A DNA stretch of 64,000 nt from Lottia gigantea. Lineage: Eukaryota > Mollusca > Gastropoda > Lottiidae. Shown here piece by piece: positions 24,670 through 36,459 of the stretch. The notes beneath the pieces were generated by a model. The model was not told the origin of the DNA. It did not search any database and saw nothing but the letters and a program-made list of their open reading frames with translations. Made by a program: the position numbers and the translations under genes. The stretch is taken from the NCBI RefSeq assembly GCF_000327385.1, contig NW_008708117.1, forward strand, positions 293,810 to 357,809, in the 5' to 3' direction. Within the stretch, counting starts at the first letter, position 1. The number at the start of each line of letters is the position of its first letter.

Positions 24670-27600
24670 AACCTGATTTTGGGGCTATAGGTGTAATTTC
24701 GCTCGTCGCCAGAACTGGGTAGTTCTTTTAATGGCTATAATATTTTTACATTACAGGACACATATATAGCCAAATTAATATTCAAAATATTATAGGTATT
24801 TAGTCTAACCATTTGTGGTAATCTTCAGACAGTTATAAGCTCGATATCATGTCTTTGAAAATGTTAATGACGACCTGAAACTAACGGTTGTCGTGGTTTG
24901 ATTCTAAAATGTGGTGCGAATTGAGCTCTATTGGAAGAAATTGTCTGTTTGAAATATTTAAGCTTTTTAGTAGCCTCGATATTTGAGATCACTTCGTGGC
25001 ATTTTCTTTACGCAACATCAAATATCTTGCTGTTCCATTATACATGCGTTCCGAAAAGACATTTTGTTGGCTCGTATTAGGGAATTGTTAATCCCCAAAC
25101 CCCGGCTTGCTCTTCATTCTTTTTTCGCGATTCACCAATCCCAGAATGATTCTTGCTTGAATCGTTATTCTCGAACCCCTTATCTCGAATAACACTGCCA
25201 GTTACGGTACGAATTAAGTTACAACATATTTAATTTATCATTATCTGAATGAACGAATATAATTTGTTTCCTCACATCGATTTACTTAGGAGGAAAACCA
25301 TTAAACATAATTTTATTCAGCAATGTTATATATTATAGTAATAATAAGTGATATTTCAGCACGTCACGAAGTCTTTTTTTTATCACTAGTCTTGTTATCA
25401 CTTCCTAGGTTTTATAAAATCGGCAATATGCAAAATTGTCATTATTGAAAACGTTGTAAATTATAACGCTATATTCTTCTCTGAATCTACTTGAATTTGT
25501 TATAAACTGTGCTACATTGTTACGTTATATTTTATTTATATTATAGACTTTGTTATTGAAAAATGACATGGAGCTGAGCTTAAACTTGTATTTATGTTTT
25601 AGATGGTCTTTCTCCAATAAGTTTTTATCACCCAGCGGCGGCGCCATCCTCCAGAGACTGGAGGTACGAATAGGGGGCAGACTGATTCAATTAGAGGACA
25701 ATTGTCGAGGTTGAATTCAAAATTTAGCAACTCTGTGGAGGCGTCATAGTCGCAAGCCTCTCATGGAGCGTCAGAGAGATTTTACCCACGAAAATCTTCG
25801 AAAAATTTAAATAATTTGGTCCTTCCCACACATATTTTGGGGCAAAAACGTATAAAAAGGTTATTTTTAAAAAAATTATAAATAAAGTGGGGATACAATT
25901 TGGGGTACAAACCATTTTTCTAGGAAAGCAAGAACCAACCTACCCCTCCTGTTCCCCTCCAGGCGCCGTCACTGTAACCTCCCCCAGTAGGGTTACTTTA
26001 TGACCCCGTTGATATATATTAGTAGCCTGCTAGATAAAGAGTTAAGTGTCCACGAACTCCAACAATCGGAATGGTATGCTGTATTAGTTCTTAAAAATTT
26101 TCAGTTGGTCGAGCAAAGAGAGGGCCGACGAAAATTCATTTCACCGTATATGATATGGCGGTTTCCGTCACTAGAACGTTTCTCGTTTTGTTGACTCTCA
26201 CATATACATCACGTTACTACTATTATAATTCAGGAGTGTTTGCTTTTAGCCGTAAAGGACTTAGCTGTGGTGATGTCTATCGTCACTTTTTCATAAATAT
26301 TTTTTATTCGATATAGCTTTAAGGTGATAGGTATAATTTATAGCACAAAATAGTTAATGACCCCACCCAAGCGTAAATTTTAATACCGAAACCTATCCAA
26401 TTGAGAACCATCTCTTTGAATTAAGCAATATTTAGAAAAAGGAGTGTATATCAGTTAAAAAGTTCATATTGACCTTATCTTCAACACTGATCTCCGATAC
26501 CCAGTTTTTGAGTTGAATTGATCATTTTTACAACTTGAAAATTAATACAATAACGTACCTTCAATAATTTTTTTCTGTCACACCGTCATTGCTTCACACA
26601 ATTAAATGCAGTGCTCTTAGTATAGCATCTTGTCTCACACCATAAGCAATGCAGTCTAATAGGTATCAATATCATTTGCGTCAACAAGTTTTAAATTATT
26701 GCTTCCTGTTTGAATGAATGACAAAATTAACTCAAGTGAATCAATCATTAGAAAGGGGCTTAGACTATTTAGGTCAGGTAAAATTATGAATAGAAAGGTA
26801 GTGTATTGTATTGTAGGTTTAACATAAAGTATATTTAAATACATATGGTGAGCTATTATGTCTCCCAGCAAAATGGCAGTCGTTGAACTAGATAAGTTGG
26901 TGCCCGTGGACTTATGTTGGCTGAGGTCCTTACCCAGGGAATTTTTTAAAAACATTATGCTCTCCTGCATTTTTCATGGGTTGGGGCCTTCGTAGCGGTC
27001 GCTATGATAGTTGTGTCACTGTCGTTGAAGGTTGAATGGTTCAAGTCTACCGTGAATGAGAAAATTGCTAAGATTTTGATTTCTTTTGTAAGATACGACC
27101 TAACGTTTTGTGTATACATGGGGAAATTTGTTAGTTTGTGAAAGGGATGAGTTGTCTACAAACCCAGTCGCAGGTGTTATCATAGAAGAGAGCATGCTCT
27201 GGGACGATTCCTCATTCGCTTGGCCAATCGTTACTTAGAAACGGGAATTTTTACTGTCGAAATTTGAGCCTTCGAATCCATGTGTGTCCAGAATATTATC
27301 CGGCGTTTGAAAGTTAAAATGATGACTCATCTTTTCTTGATACACAGCCTTAATATATAGAAAATACTTACATAGAAATAGAAAGTAAAATTTCTCTACC
27401 TCGACTTAATAAGTCGAATTTAAAAAAAAATAGCTATAATATTTCAACTAAGCCTTCATGTAATGTGATTCGAAGGCTTTGAACTACGTTTTGTCTGTTT
27501 TTGATACGATAAATCCTGCTCACACAGTCATGCGATTTGGACAAGATTGTCATGTCCTGCTATGTTGTACATATAAATGATCAGCATACGCCCTTACATC

Positions 27601-28690
27601 GCATATAATTATATCACGATAATAAGTAAATATCATAACTGTTAGTCAGATAGTCGTGGTATATTATATTAATACTTAGGTTAAACATCACTTATCTGGT
27701 AGGGTCTATTGATGAAAGGGGATCTGTGATGATAGCAATCGTTTTATTTATTTGCGTTCATGCACACAGTTATGAATCCTTCATATTTTATCATAATTAT
27801 GACGCAGAACTTAACTTCGCTTTCCGAACTATTAGCGCATCAAATTGGCATGTAAGCCATATTTCTACATTATACATGTTTTGAGACTAAAGTACACTAG
27901 GTCAATATATTATGTAAATATGGCTTATGTCCTATTATTGATAACAGTGACACTACTTTCAGTTTCATAATTATTATCAACAAACGGGTCCTACATGACA
28001 CTCTTTGATTATAATTTCATTACAGATGGGTTTCCTTATTTTTTAGTGTCAAATTAAGCAAACTATTTGATTAATTGGTGTTTCTAATGAATTAGCATGT
28101 ATTCTTTATCATATCATTATTTTCTTATATTGCATAAATGTCCATGTACAGTCTGGATAAACAAAAAAAGACTTTTTGACTTTTTTTGATCGGTCACTCA
28201 TTGGAATTCTGCTGGTAATTCTCTTCTAATTTAGCAAATTATTAATTAATTATCGACATGTGAGACAAACTGGTATTTTTCCAAGTCATTAGAACACTTC
28301 TACCTTCTATTAATATAAGTATATATAGCATTTTGAGGGAACCCATCTTTAAGATTGCAACGCAGGTGAACCGTCTTCTCTTTTTCACAGAAAACTTCGT
28401 ATTTCAATGTCACACCGTTGAGTCAATTGGTAAGGTAACGACTATACAATATTCGGCTCAAAATGAAAAATAAGTCTATCTTTATTTTATATAACTTTTA
28501 CTGTAAAATATATAATTATATCTTGAAACAATATCTTGAAATATGAATGCATATAGACGAGGTAGGTTACAAATATAATATATTGGGTATAAGTTACATT
28601 TATGTTAAAAAAACATTTAGCGGCACATAGATTTATCTACATCCATACAACGTTCAAGATTGACCCAAACACTAGTATATGACATGGTTA
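24670..28690. other. Gene-poor stretch with dispersed repeat fragments
   Basis: No exon is supported. Items seen: a tRNA-like SINE head near 27000-27055 (B box GGTTCAAGTCT); a minus-oriented M2 fragment at 27205-27430; a block at 26885-26975 that recurs, diverged, at 36068-36155 (CTCCTGCA end shared); and a 70-bp block near 28022-28095 repeated at 29147-29215. Confidence 0.5.
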
Positions 28691-28699
28691 CATGAACAG

Positions 28700-29065
28700 A
28701 GTATCCGGCATATGACGTAATCTGATTGAACAGAGTTTCTTTTGGTTAACACTTGTAATGCGAAAAAAATTCGAAAATCATTACAAGAGTCAACCACAGA
28801 AATCGACCGGCAAATGACTCAATTATATAATACAGATCGGATTGAACAGAGTTTCTTTTGGTAAACACTTGTTGTGCGAAAAATTGCGAAATTCATTACA
28901 AAAGTCAAGCCAAGAAATCTACCGGCAAATGACTCAATTACATAATACAGATCGGATTGGACAGAGTTTCTTTTGGTAAACACTTGTAGTGCGAACAATT
29001 GCGAAATTCATTACAAGAGTCAACCACAGAAATCGACCCGGCATATGCCACAGCTTTTAAGTAAT
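28700..29065. repeat. Three tandem copies of an about 125-bp repeat
   Basis: Each copy contains GAACAGAGTTTCTTTTGGT, AACACTTGT and a segment ACAAGAGTCAACCACAGAAA, then CGACCGGCA(A/T)ATGAC. Copies differ at scattered positions. No coding potential. Confidence 0.85.
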
Positions 29066-29069
29066 AATT

Positions 29070-30219
29070 ATATGACTTTAGCAAGGGTACGATGTTATCT
29101 AGATATGGATAATATCGTACCGTAGAACATGATGCCACAGTTAAAGATGGGTTTCCTTGTTTTTTAGTGTCAAGTTAAGCTATTTGATTAATTGGTGTTT
29201 CTAATGAATTATCATTTTGATATAATAAAATTTTGATTTCTGGAAGACTGATATCAAAAGTTTGTGAAACCATGGCATTGAAAAAGTGAAATTTGTTACA
29301 TTTTGAAATAACGATGACGCATATTAATATATATATATATATACAAAGCTTTGACGAGACAGTGTGCACAAACCATGTAATAATAATCATAATGTGAAAC
29401 ACAAATAAATGGCTTTAATAGATTTCGTTATGCGGAACACAAATTTAAATTCATAATCACCATGATTAAATAAATAAATTAAATTAAATAAATGGCTTTT
29501 TCATATACTAAAATAAATGGAATTCATAAATTAAATTGTAAATAAATAAATGGAAAAAATGGATTTATTTTGATTTCGATCTCGCTATGTGGAACACAAA
29601 TTTATATTCATAGATAATACTGTTATTGAATAAACGACTTTTAAACGGGAAGTTAACTTTCTTTGATTTCGATTTCGCTACTAGAGTAAATGGAACTTGA
29701 TTCTTTTTGATACAGTTTTCATTATATCACTTTTATTCACTGTAAAAAGTGCGGAACAGCTTCAAGATGAAGTTCTACAATAAACAGTCCGCCCACTGTG
29801 AGGCCTCTTGCACCATGTTCAGATTAAGCTGCAGTGAATTGTCAAATTTGTAGCCAAATATGACTTCTTTTGCTTTCCAATTGTCAGCAATTTGTTTTAA
29901 CTTTTCGCTCTTGCGATGATCTCATTAAATTTTCTCACATTAATTCCAACATTTTTGAATAACTGTTTTTCTGCCAATGTGCTGATTCAAAAAGTTCAAT
30001 TCATCTTGACAAATTCGTACAGGTTGACAAATGTTAAATTTTTAGGAATTGAAACAAGTAAAGTTGTGTGGCATCGAGCTCCGAAAATTGACTCTGGTCT
30101 CCATTGGAATGGGATTACGACTGCAGCTGTATTATCAGAAAGATGATTATGAAAATCTACATTACTTACATGCCTTCAACTTAAGGAATAAGTCGAAGAA
30201 AAAAGCACAAACAGTTTGC
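29070..30219. other. Low-complexity AT-rich region and probable 3' UTR of the 30-31 kb gene
   Basis: Includes many AAATAAATGG-type runs (29400-29560) and repeated GATTTCG(A/C)T phrases. Read on the minus strand, AATAAA occurs at 29737-29732, a candidate poly(A) signal about 490 bases past the stop codon at 30220. No other feature is supported. Confidence 0.35.
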
Positions 30220-31038
30220 TTATGTATAATTTGCATCCACAAAAATATCGTCGGTTTGGTATCCCGCTGATCTTCTTTTCTTCATTTTCCGTCTTCGTTC
30301 AAGCCTGATCTCCCAACTTTTTTTCTGTATGCTCGACTTTCTAGTCACAACGATGGGAGCTTTGGAAAGTTCTACCAACAGAGCATCTTCCGATGGCAGC
30401 TGTATCATACTATGTACTTTAGCTTTTCTGGATCCATAATCATCATCTGACAACGGACGTTTCTTGCTTTCCCTGTTTCTTTGAAACTTTCTGCGCTTAT
30501 GGGCAATCTCAAAGGCCCTTTTTTGAATGCTTTCAATCCTTTCCAAATTGGTCAGAGATATAGATACTTCTTTAGCATCTTCGTCGATTGCTACAATACC
30601 GTCTAATTGCAACATCGAGAAACGACCATAACAGGCTTTACTAGTACCTACGGAATAAGGTCGACCAAATCTCGAACCTTGGTCATCTGGATGTCGTCTG
30701 TAAGCTACTCCTGATAAAGTGGAAAGGTTTGACAGTGATTCTTTGGAGGACATCAACGACTCTTTGGAAGAAAACAGGGACATCCTTTTCTTTGTGGGGC
30801 TTGACGAAAGCATATCGGACAAGGATTCCCTTGAAGACATCAGTGATTGTTTAGATGGAAATAGTGATTTTTTCTTCGTCTGCTCTAGGAGTGGTGTCCC
30901 CAGTCTTGGTATATCAACACCCCATACATCATCCTGATATGAATCTTCATCTAAGTACAACTTGCTTGCCCTGACATTGGTATCTACTGCTTTTAAAATT
31001 GCTCTTTTCCCCATGAGGAAACTTCGAATTTTATTCAT
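30220..31038 (-). CDS. Unrecognised basic protein, 272 aa, internally duplicated
   Basis: A single uninterrupted coding exon. Upstream, on the minus strand, TTCATTTATTTGCAG ends near 31071, an acceptor-like site that would give a 5' UTR of about 33 bases before ATG, so the gene probably has an upstream non-coding exon. I do not recognise the family. Residues 57-105 hold two copies of a Ser-rich module (SLFPSKQSLMSSRESLS and SLFSSKESLMSSKESLS). Residues 141-188 and 210-255 form a second, weaker duplication (SM-L/I-QL ... SIQK followed by F/W-EI and an RRK cluster). Basic runs near 180-194 and 245-257 could be nuclear localisation signals. No signal peptide or membrane segment is visible. Ser/Arg-Glu-Ser phrases suggest phosphorylation. 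No neighbour hints at its role. Confidence 0.7.
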   Translation of the reverse strand: MNKIRSFLMGKRAILKAVDTNVRASKLYLDEDSYQDDVWGVDIPRLGTPLLEQTKKKSLFPSKQSLMSSRESLSDMLSSSPTKKRMSLFSSKESLMSSKESLSNLSTLSGVAYRRHPDDQGSRFGRPYSVGTSKACYGRFSMLQLDGIVAIDEDAKEVSISLTNLERIESIQKRAFEIAHKRRKFQRNRESKKRPLSDDDYGSRKAKVHSMIQLPSEDALLVELSKAPIVVTRKSSIQKKSWEIRLERRRKMKKRRSAGYQTDDIFVDANYT

Positions 31039-32070
31039 TCTGAAAGCTTTTTATTTGGTGGTTGTCTGCAAATAAATGAATAAATGAAAAAATGAATGAA
31101 CAAATGAATATACATTTATAAACAAATGAATAAACGGATAGGTGCACTTTCTATACACATTAGGTCTTCTGCTTGAGTGGTTATCAATATCGGGGAACTG
31201 ATTTAAATAAAATTGGCATGAATGACTCATGACTATACATAATATATAAATATATAATTATTTGGATTGAATATACACATGGGTATGTATTGCCTATTCG
31301 TAGTGCTATTTTTAGCCAATGACACACATCCGCGTTACAATAATATTGTTAGATGGTGATGAAAACATGAGAGCATGCGTTATCAATTCAGCAAAATTTC
31401 ATTTGATACAAAGCCTTGGTGATTGTTATTTTAAGATACGATCACAGCTGGTCTTGCGAATATTTGATCTGTATTTTTCAGACTGAATTTGGCTATCAGA
31501 GATACATTATACGTATCCTTACGTATATACGAGATAAAAGCAATTACGGGATAAAACTGATACATAATGAGTAGTCCGAAATAGTGATAGTTCTGTTTGA
31601 GCTCAATGACTCAAAATCTCAAAATGTTTTTTCCAGGACCCTAAATATAGGCAAATGCCTCAAAGCGAATTTGACAAAAAAATAAATACAAAAGAAATAT
31701 TTTTAAAAATTTTGAAAATAAATATAATATGATCTCCACGTCATAGAAAAACACGATAATTACGGATATGATTTTAATAGTGTCTATAGGTCAAGGACTA
31801 ATGAGTCAACAAGTTTATGGTAATTGAATGTGAAATCAACCATCTTGGGTTTTCCCCGATTTCTATTAGGTGATGGTTTATAGCCAATAAAATGTTCGGA
31901 AACGTGAGTAAGAGTATATAGTTTAGCCTTTATATAAATAAATACACAATATTATGTTTCACGACTTGAAAACATAAAATAAGATAACTTGTAATGGCAA
32001 CTTTGATTTTAAATAAATATATTTGGCAGTGCAGTAACAATTACCAGTATGAAATATTCAACCTTCAGCC
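31039..32070. other. 5' flank of the 30-31 kb gene, AT-rich
   Basis: Starts with AATGAATAAA-type low complexity (31070-31140), which contains the acceptor-like site. No other exon, array or element could be defined. Confidence 0.4.
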
Positions 32071-32079
32071 ATACACTTC

Positions 32080-32685
32080 TTTGGAACTTTTTGGGGCGAA
32101 ACTGAAAAATTTTACCAAAGTTTTGTCAAAATCCGTTAAGAATTGGGCCTTCTAGAGTTTTTAAAGGCTAAAACTTGAACGCTTTTTCAAGAACAGGGGC
32201 TATCATATTAAGAGTTTTTTTTTCTGATTTTCAATAGGGTTTATCCTTGGGTGATAACAAACACTAACACCCAGTTTCGTCAAAATCTATCCAGAATTGT
32301 GCCTTCTAGAGTGTTGACGAACTAAAAATTGAACGCATTTTCAAGAACAAGGGCAATAACTCATACTAAATATTTTTTCGATTTTTCTGAATTTCGATAG
32401 GGTTATCCTTTGGTAAACACTCACACTAGGTTGATCCGCCAAGAATTGCGCCCTTTAGAGTGTTTACGAGCTAAAAATTGAACGCGTTTAAAAAAACAAG
32501 GGCAATAACTCATACTAAACATTTTTCGATTCTTCTGGGTTCATCATTGGGTGATAAAAAAACTTTCATACCAAGTTTCGTCAAAATCCGTCAAGAATTG
32601 TGCCTCCTAGAGTGTTTACGAGCAATTGTGGACAGACCTACAGACGGACGCCAATATACGCCACCATTTCATGTGGGCGTATAAA
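32080..32685 (+). repeat. About 150-bp tandem repeat (family T1), plus orientation
   Basis: Four diverged copies, each with TTTCGTCAAAATCCGTCAAG, AATTG(T/G)GCC and CTAGAGTGTTTACGAGCTAA plus AATTGAACGCGTTTT. The last unit runs into GACAGACCTACAGACGGACG, an interspersed-repeat tail common in mollusc genomes. The same family in inverse orientation fills 40740-42060 and returns at 43480-43620. Confidence 0.85.
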
Positions 32686-32689
32686 AAGA

Positions 32690-35600
32690 ACAATTCAAAG
32701 GTAGCATTTTCTTCAATTCATTTCAATCAAATTTAAGCATAATCAGAAATATATCATTTAAGATACCTCGTCTTTAAAAATTAAAATTTCTCTATAGCTG
32801 TTGTATAATATGTACAATGGGACAATTCTATTTGCACCACTTCCATTTTTCGTAGGATCTACATTGTTCTAATAGGATATACCATAATAATTTCATATCA
32901 AACACAGCATTGAAGATAATGAATATCCTAGACGAGGTATGAGTTCAGACAGAAATTTTCAACCCTGGATTACAAGTATTCGTATCTCGATATGCACAGT
33001 TGCACACCAAAAATGTCGATGCATAAAATGTAAAAGGCCGCTACAAAACTTACGTTCTACATCGATAACCATCCATATAGCAATGAGCAACTATAATATG
33101 TGATGATTTTAAGAATATAATCTTAGCTTTACTACCCTTTATCAAACTGATTTTGTCTAAATACGTCATTGTGGTTAATGGAATCTTCATAATATTTACA
33201 TGATAAATGGGGACAAAGAGTACATGGGGGTTCATAATTGGAATTAACTTGATAAATCTCAAGTAGGTATTTCCTGAATCAAACAGCTCATGCATCAAAC
33301 GTTTTGTCATTCGAACAATCTCTTAAGAAACCTATATCTTGCCGTTACATTACAGTATTTTGCTGGTGTTTAGGGAGATTAATCCGGAATGAAGCTGTTG
33401 AGCAATTCACAAATTTCTTTTACTTCAAGATACAGATTCGCCATTTTCGGGGGCTAATTTGGGTCTTGAATATTTGTAAATAGTCTTCAAAAGTACTTTA
33501 AATATATATGGAAGAGTCTCAAGATAAGACGAGTCGTCTTTCTTAACTTTGTAACTGCTATAATAATGCTATCAGTGTTTCCGATACACATACAATTTAA
33601 GAAAGCCTCTTTACAATCTCTAAACCCAGACTCTCCTGCTACAGACTGTGTAGTATGCACGATAAAAAAAAGATGGCAGACTAATGCAACAGCAATATTT
33701 CCCTCGTTGTCCGTCTTCATTAGTCAAAGCAATAAGTAAAACAAGAACTATAAACACAATACCTACCTATGAGGGTGTAGTAATGACGGTGTTAGCAGTT
33801 GGTGTTCTATCACTGAGAGCCAATTTCTGTCTGATGAAACTTGTTGAATGTATCTTATTTTTACAAAAATTCGTGGAAAAGGGGAATTTGTGATGAATAA
33901 TTCATTTTGAGAGAATAGGGGTTACCCCTTATACATGACTAACGCCCTTGCTATTTGATAGTTATTTAAACAATTTGTATTTAATAGACACGCTGATGTA
34001 TAATTATATTTCATACATTATTTTATATATAGATAAAAGTGTGTTTATAACATTGAGGTTTTTCCGATATCCGATATTAAGATAATTTCCTTAATATTTG
34101 TTTGCTGACGAAATAGTACGTGAAGGCCAAAAATACTCCTTCAATTACATTTTCACGTGGAGTTATCCATGAGACAAAAACAAACAAACACACACAGGAA
34201 ACACTGCTGTTAGTATCAGAAAGGTTTAATTGCTGCGTGACTCGTCGTATATCTTTCGAGTCAGTTGACAGTCCCCACCCCACACCGTAACTGGAAAAGG
34301 GTTGTCTAAAGGTAAATGACGGAATCAATTTTGCAGGATTCATCGTAGGTATGAGTAATCAAAAGGTGTAATTCTTTAAAATTGAAAAAACCGAAATATT
34401 AGACGACGTTGCGTCAGTCTTATGAAACTATGAAAGATTATCTTAGCATAAAATCGTATTTACATCATTTGTAATTTTTTACATTTATACATTTGTCAGT
34501 GTTCCCAAATGAAACGAATAGAGTTTTACGTCCTAGTTTTTCTGCACCCGATCAGACTAATGAAAACGTGCAATGAGAAAAATTTTGCCTGCTAGTTTTC
34601 GGAGGGATTTTTAACGTGCACAGCACGAACTATATCGCTTAGATTTCAAACGGTAATCCAACGGTAATAACTCAACCTATGTCGAAAATATCTATATTTC
34701 GTAATTTTTCATACATTAGTGTCAATAAAGTCCAACTTTTTCTCGGTGATTTTCTCGACGGAAACGATATATTGACTTACTTGACAAAATATGCTTTTGG
34801 TCATACGGTTGCAGCCTATACTAACTGACAAAATAAACAAATTTGACTTAATGGAAATTCGACCTTAATACCCACAATTATTGCAATAAGATATTGTTGA
34901 TAGTAAACGGGTGACAAATTTCCCAGCCGCTTATCAAATAACATGGATAAAATAAATAGCCATCCTGTGACGTATTTCAGTCCATGAGTGTCTTTGTCTT
35001 GATTATTATAATCTGTGAAAATTTTAACCCCTTGCACTACTTGACCCCCCAATTCACAAGTAAACAAGGTTTATGACCATGATAGCGGGAATGGGATAGG
35101 TCCTGGAGTTTCTCTATCCACAGATTAGCTTTATGACACGCCGTCCACCGTGAAAGTTTTGTAAGCGCAACATATACAGCTATCTATTCGGTTTTACGGA
35201 AACGGTCTACTGTTAAAGATCTGCATGCAACAATTCATTCACGTTGATGAATGGCGGCATAGTTTGCCGGAACTAGGCTAGTATTGTTAATGTTACGTGA
35301 TCACGTGATTCTTGTTGATCTAACATTAGAGGCTGATCGTTCGGGACTACAAGTGTCTGAAAACAAAATCGATAAAAACAAATATTACAAATAATATATG
35401 GATTCAAACCGATAGTCCCGTTTCTGAGACTAAAGCACAATTGGTCAAACGAGTGGCAAAACTGCCCCTGATGCACGAACGCTTTCATGTGACAAAGTCC
35501 CGGTTAGAAACACATCTATACCTGGATTCGCTCCTTCTTACAAAATATGTCACCGTAAACTTGATAAGAAACGGTTAAAACAGTTAACTAGTTAAAACAC

Positions 35601-36459
35601 GAGTACCGGTAACAGAAATTCTGCTAGAAAGCGTGCCTATTGCTTCAAATATATCTATCAAAGGCAAGTTAGGAACACTATGTTTCGGACTATGTAAAGT
35701 AAACAAGGTCTGATGAGTAGTAATCAAGTCGAAGGTTATAATCACACAATAGAAAGTCTGCCCTAACTAGTGAAATTTACTCACCGAGCTTTATCGCTTG
35801 AGAGGCAGTTTGCTTTGTACATAGCAACCGGTAAGTCGACATTTTGAAATTATCTGAAATTCCTTTTAAGTTTTAATATAATTCAGCCCCCACTGTCCTG
35901 TTTTTGAAAAGCTAACGTTGAATATTTGAATAAAAGATATAAGAATACGAATTTTCAAAGTAAAAATGAATGGAAAACAAATGAATTTATGTGAGTGTAA
36001 GGGGGGGGGGGGGCTATTTATATGCGTTACCAAAACTCTAGTACTCCTGAGGGGAAAATAGACAGTAGCTCAACTAGATGAGTGGGACCTATGGACTTCA
36101 GTAGCTTGGAGCCCCTCCCCCGGGAATTTGACTTTAACATGTTCTCCTGCAGTGTGAGTCAATTTAATGCATCGGTCCGACAACTTCTTTCTGTTAAATT
36201 TGAGCTCTACAACAATGATTACTCGATCACGAAAGGCCGTGTCCTCTCTACCAGGGAAAATGCAATCGGTCTAGCCTTCAGGTTAAATTATGTCCCCAGT
36301 GTCGAAACCTTGTTCAGAAATGGGAATATCCATGAAAAATTTTCGACACGCTGAATACATGTATATCTAAATATGTCTCTGACTGTCTTCTGCCCTGGTA
36401 CATGTACTCTGAATTGAGACAGGGTTCCTTTTAATTTTGATATTTTTGTCTCATTTCAG
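32690..36459. other. Gene-poor stretch before the exon-cassette locus
   Basis: No exon is supported. It contains M2 fragments (33420-33545, 35410-35475), an M3 end near 33560-33625, S1 SINE fragments (33630-33730, 34505-34640), a poly-G run at 36001-36013 and a dispersed block at 36068-36155 related to 26885-26975. A promoter or first exon for the downstream spliced locus could lie here but none could be pinned down. Confidence 0.4.

Noticed and set aside
26656-26970. Minus-strand 104-codon frame
   Set aside because: It overlaps a dispersed repeat block shared with 36068-36155; no family resemblance.
36082-36354. 90-codon open frame before cassette 1
   Set aside because: Its first part is a dispersed block also found, diverged, at 26885-26975. 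No splice signals or family resemblance.
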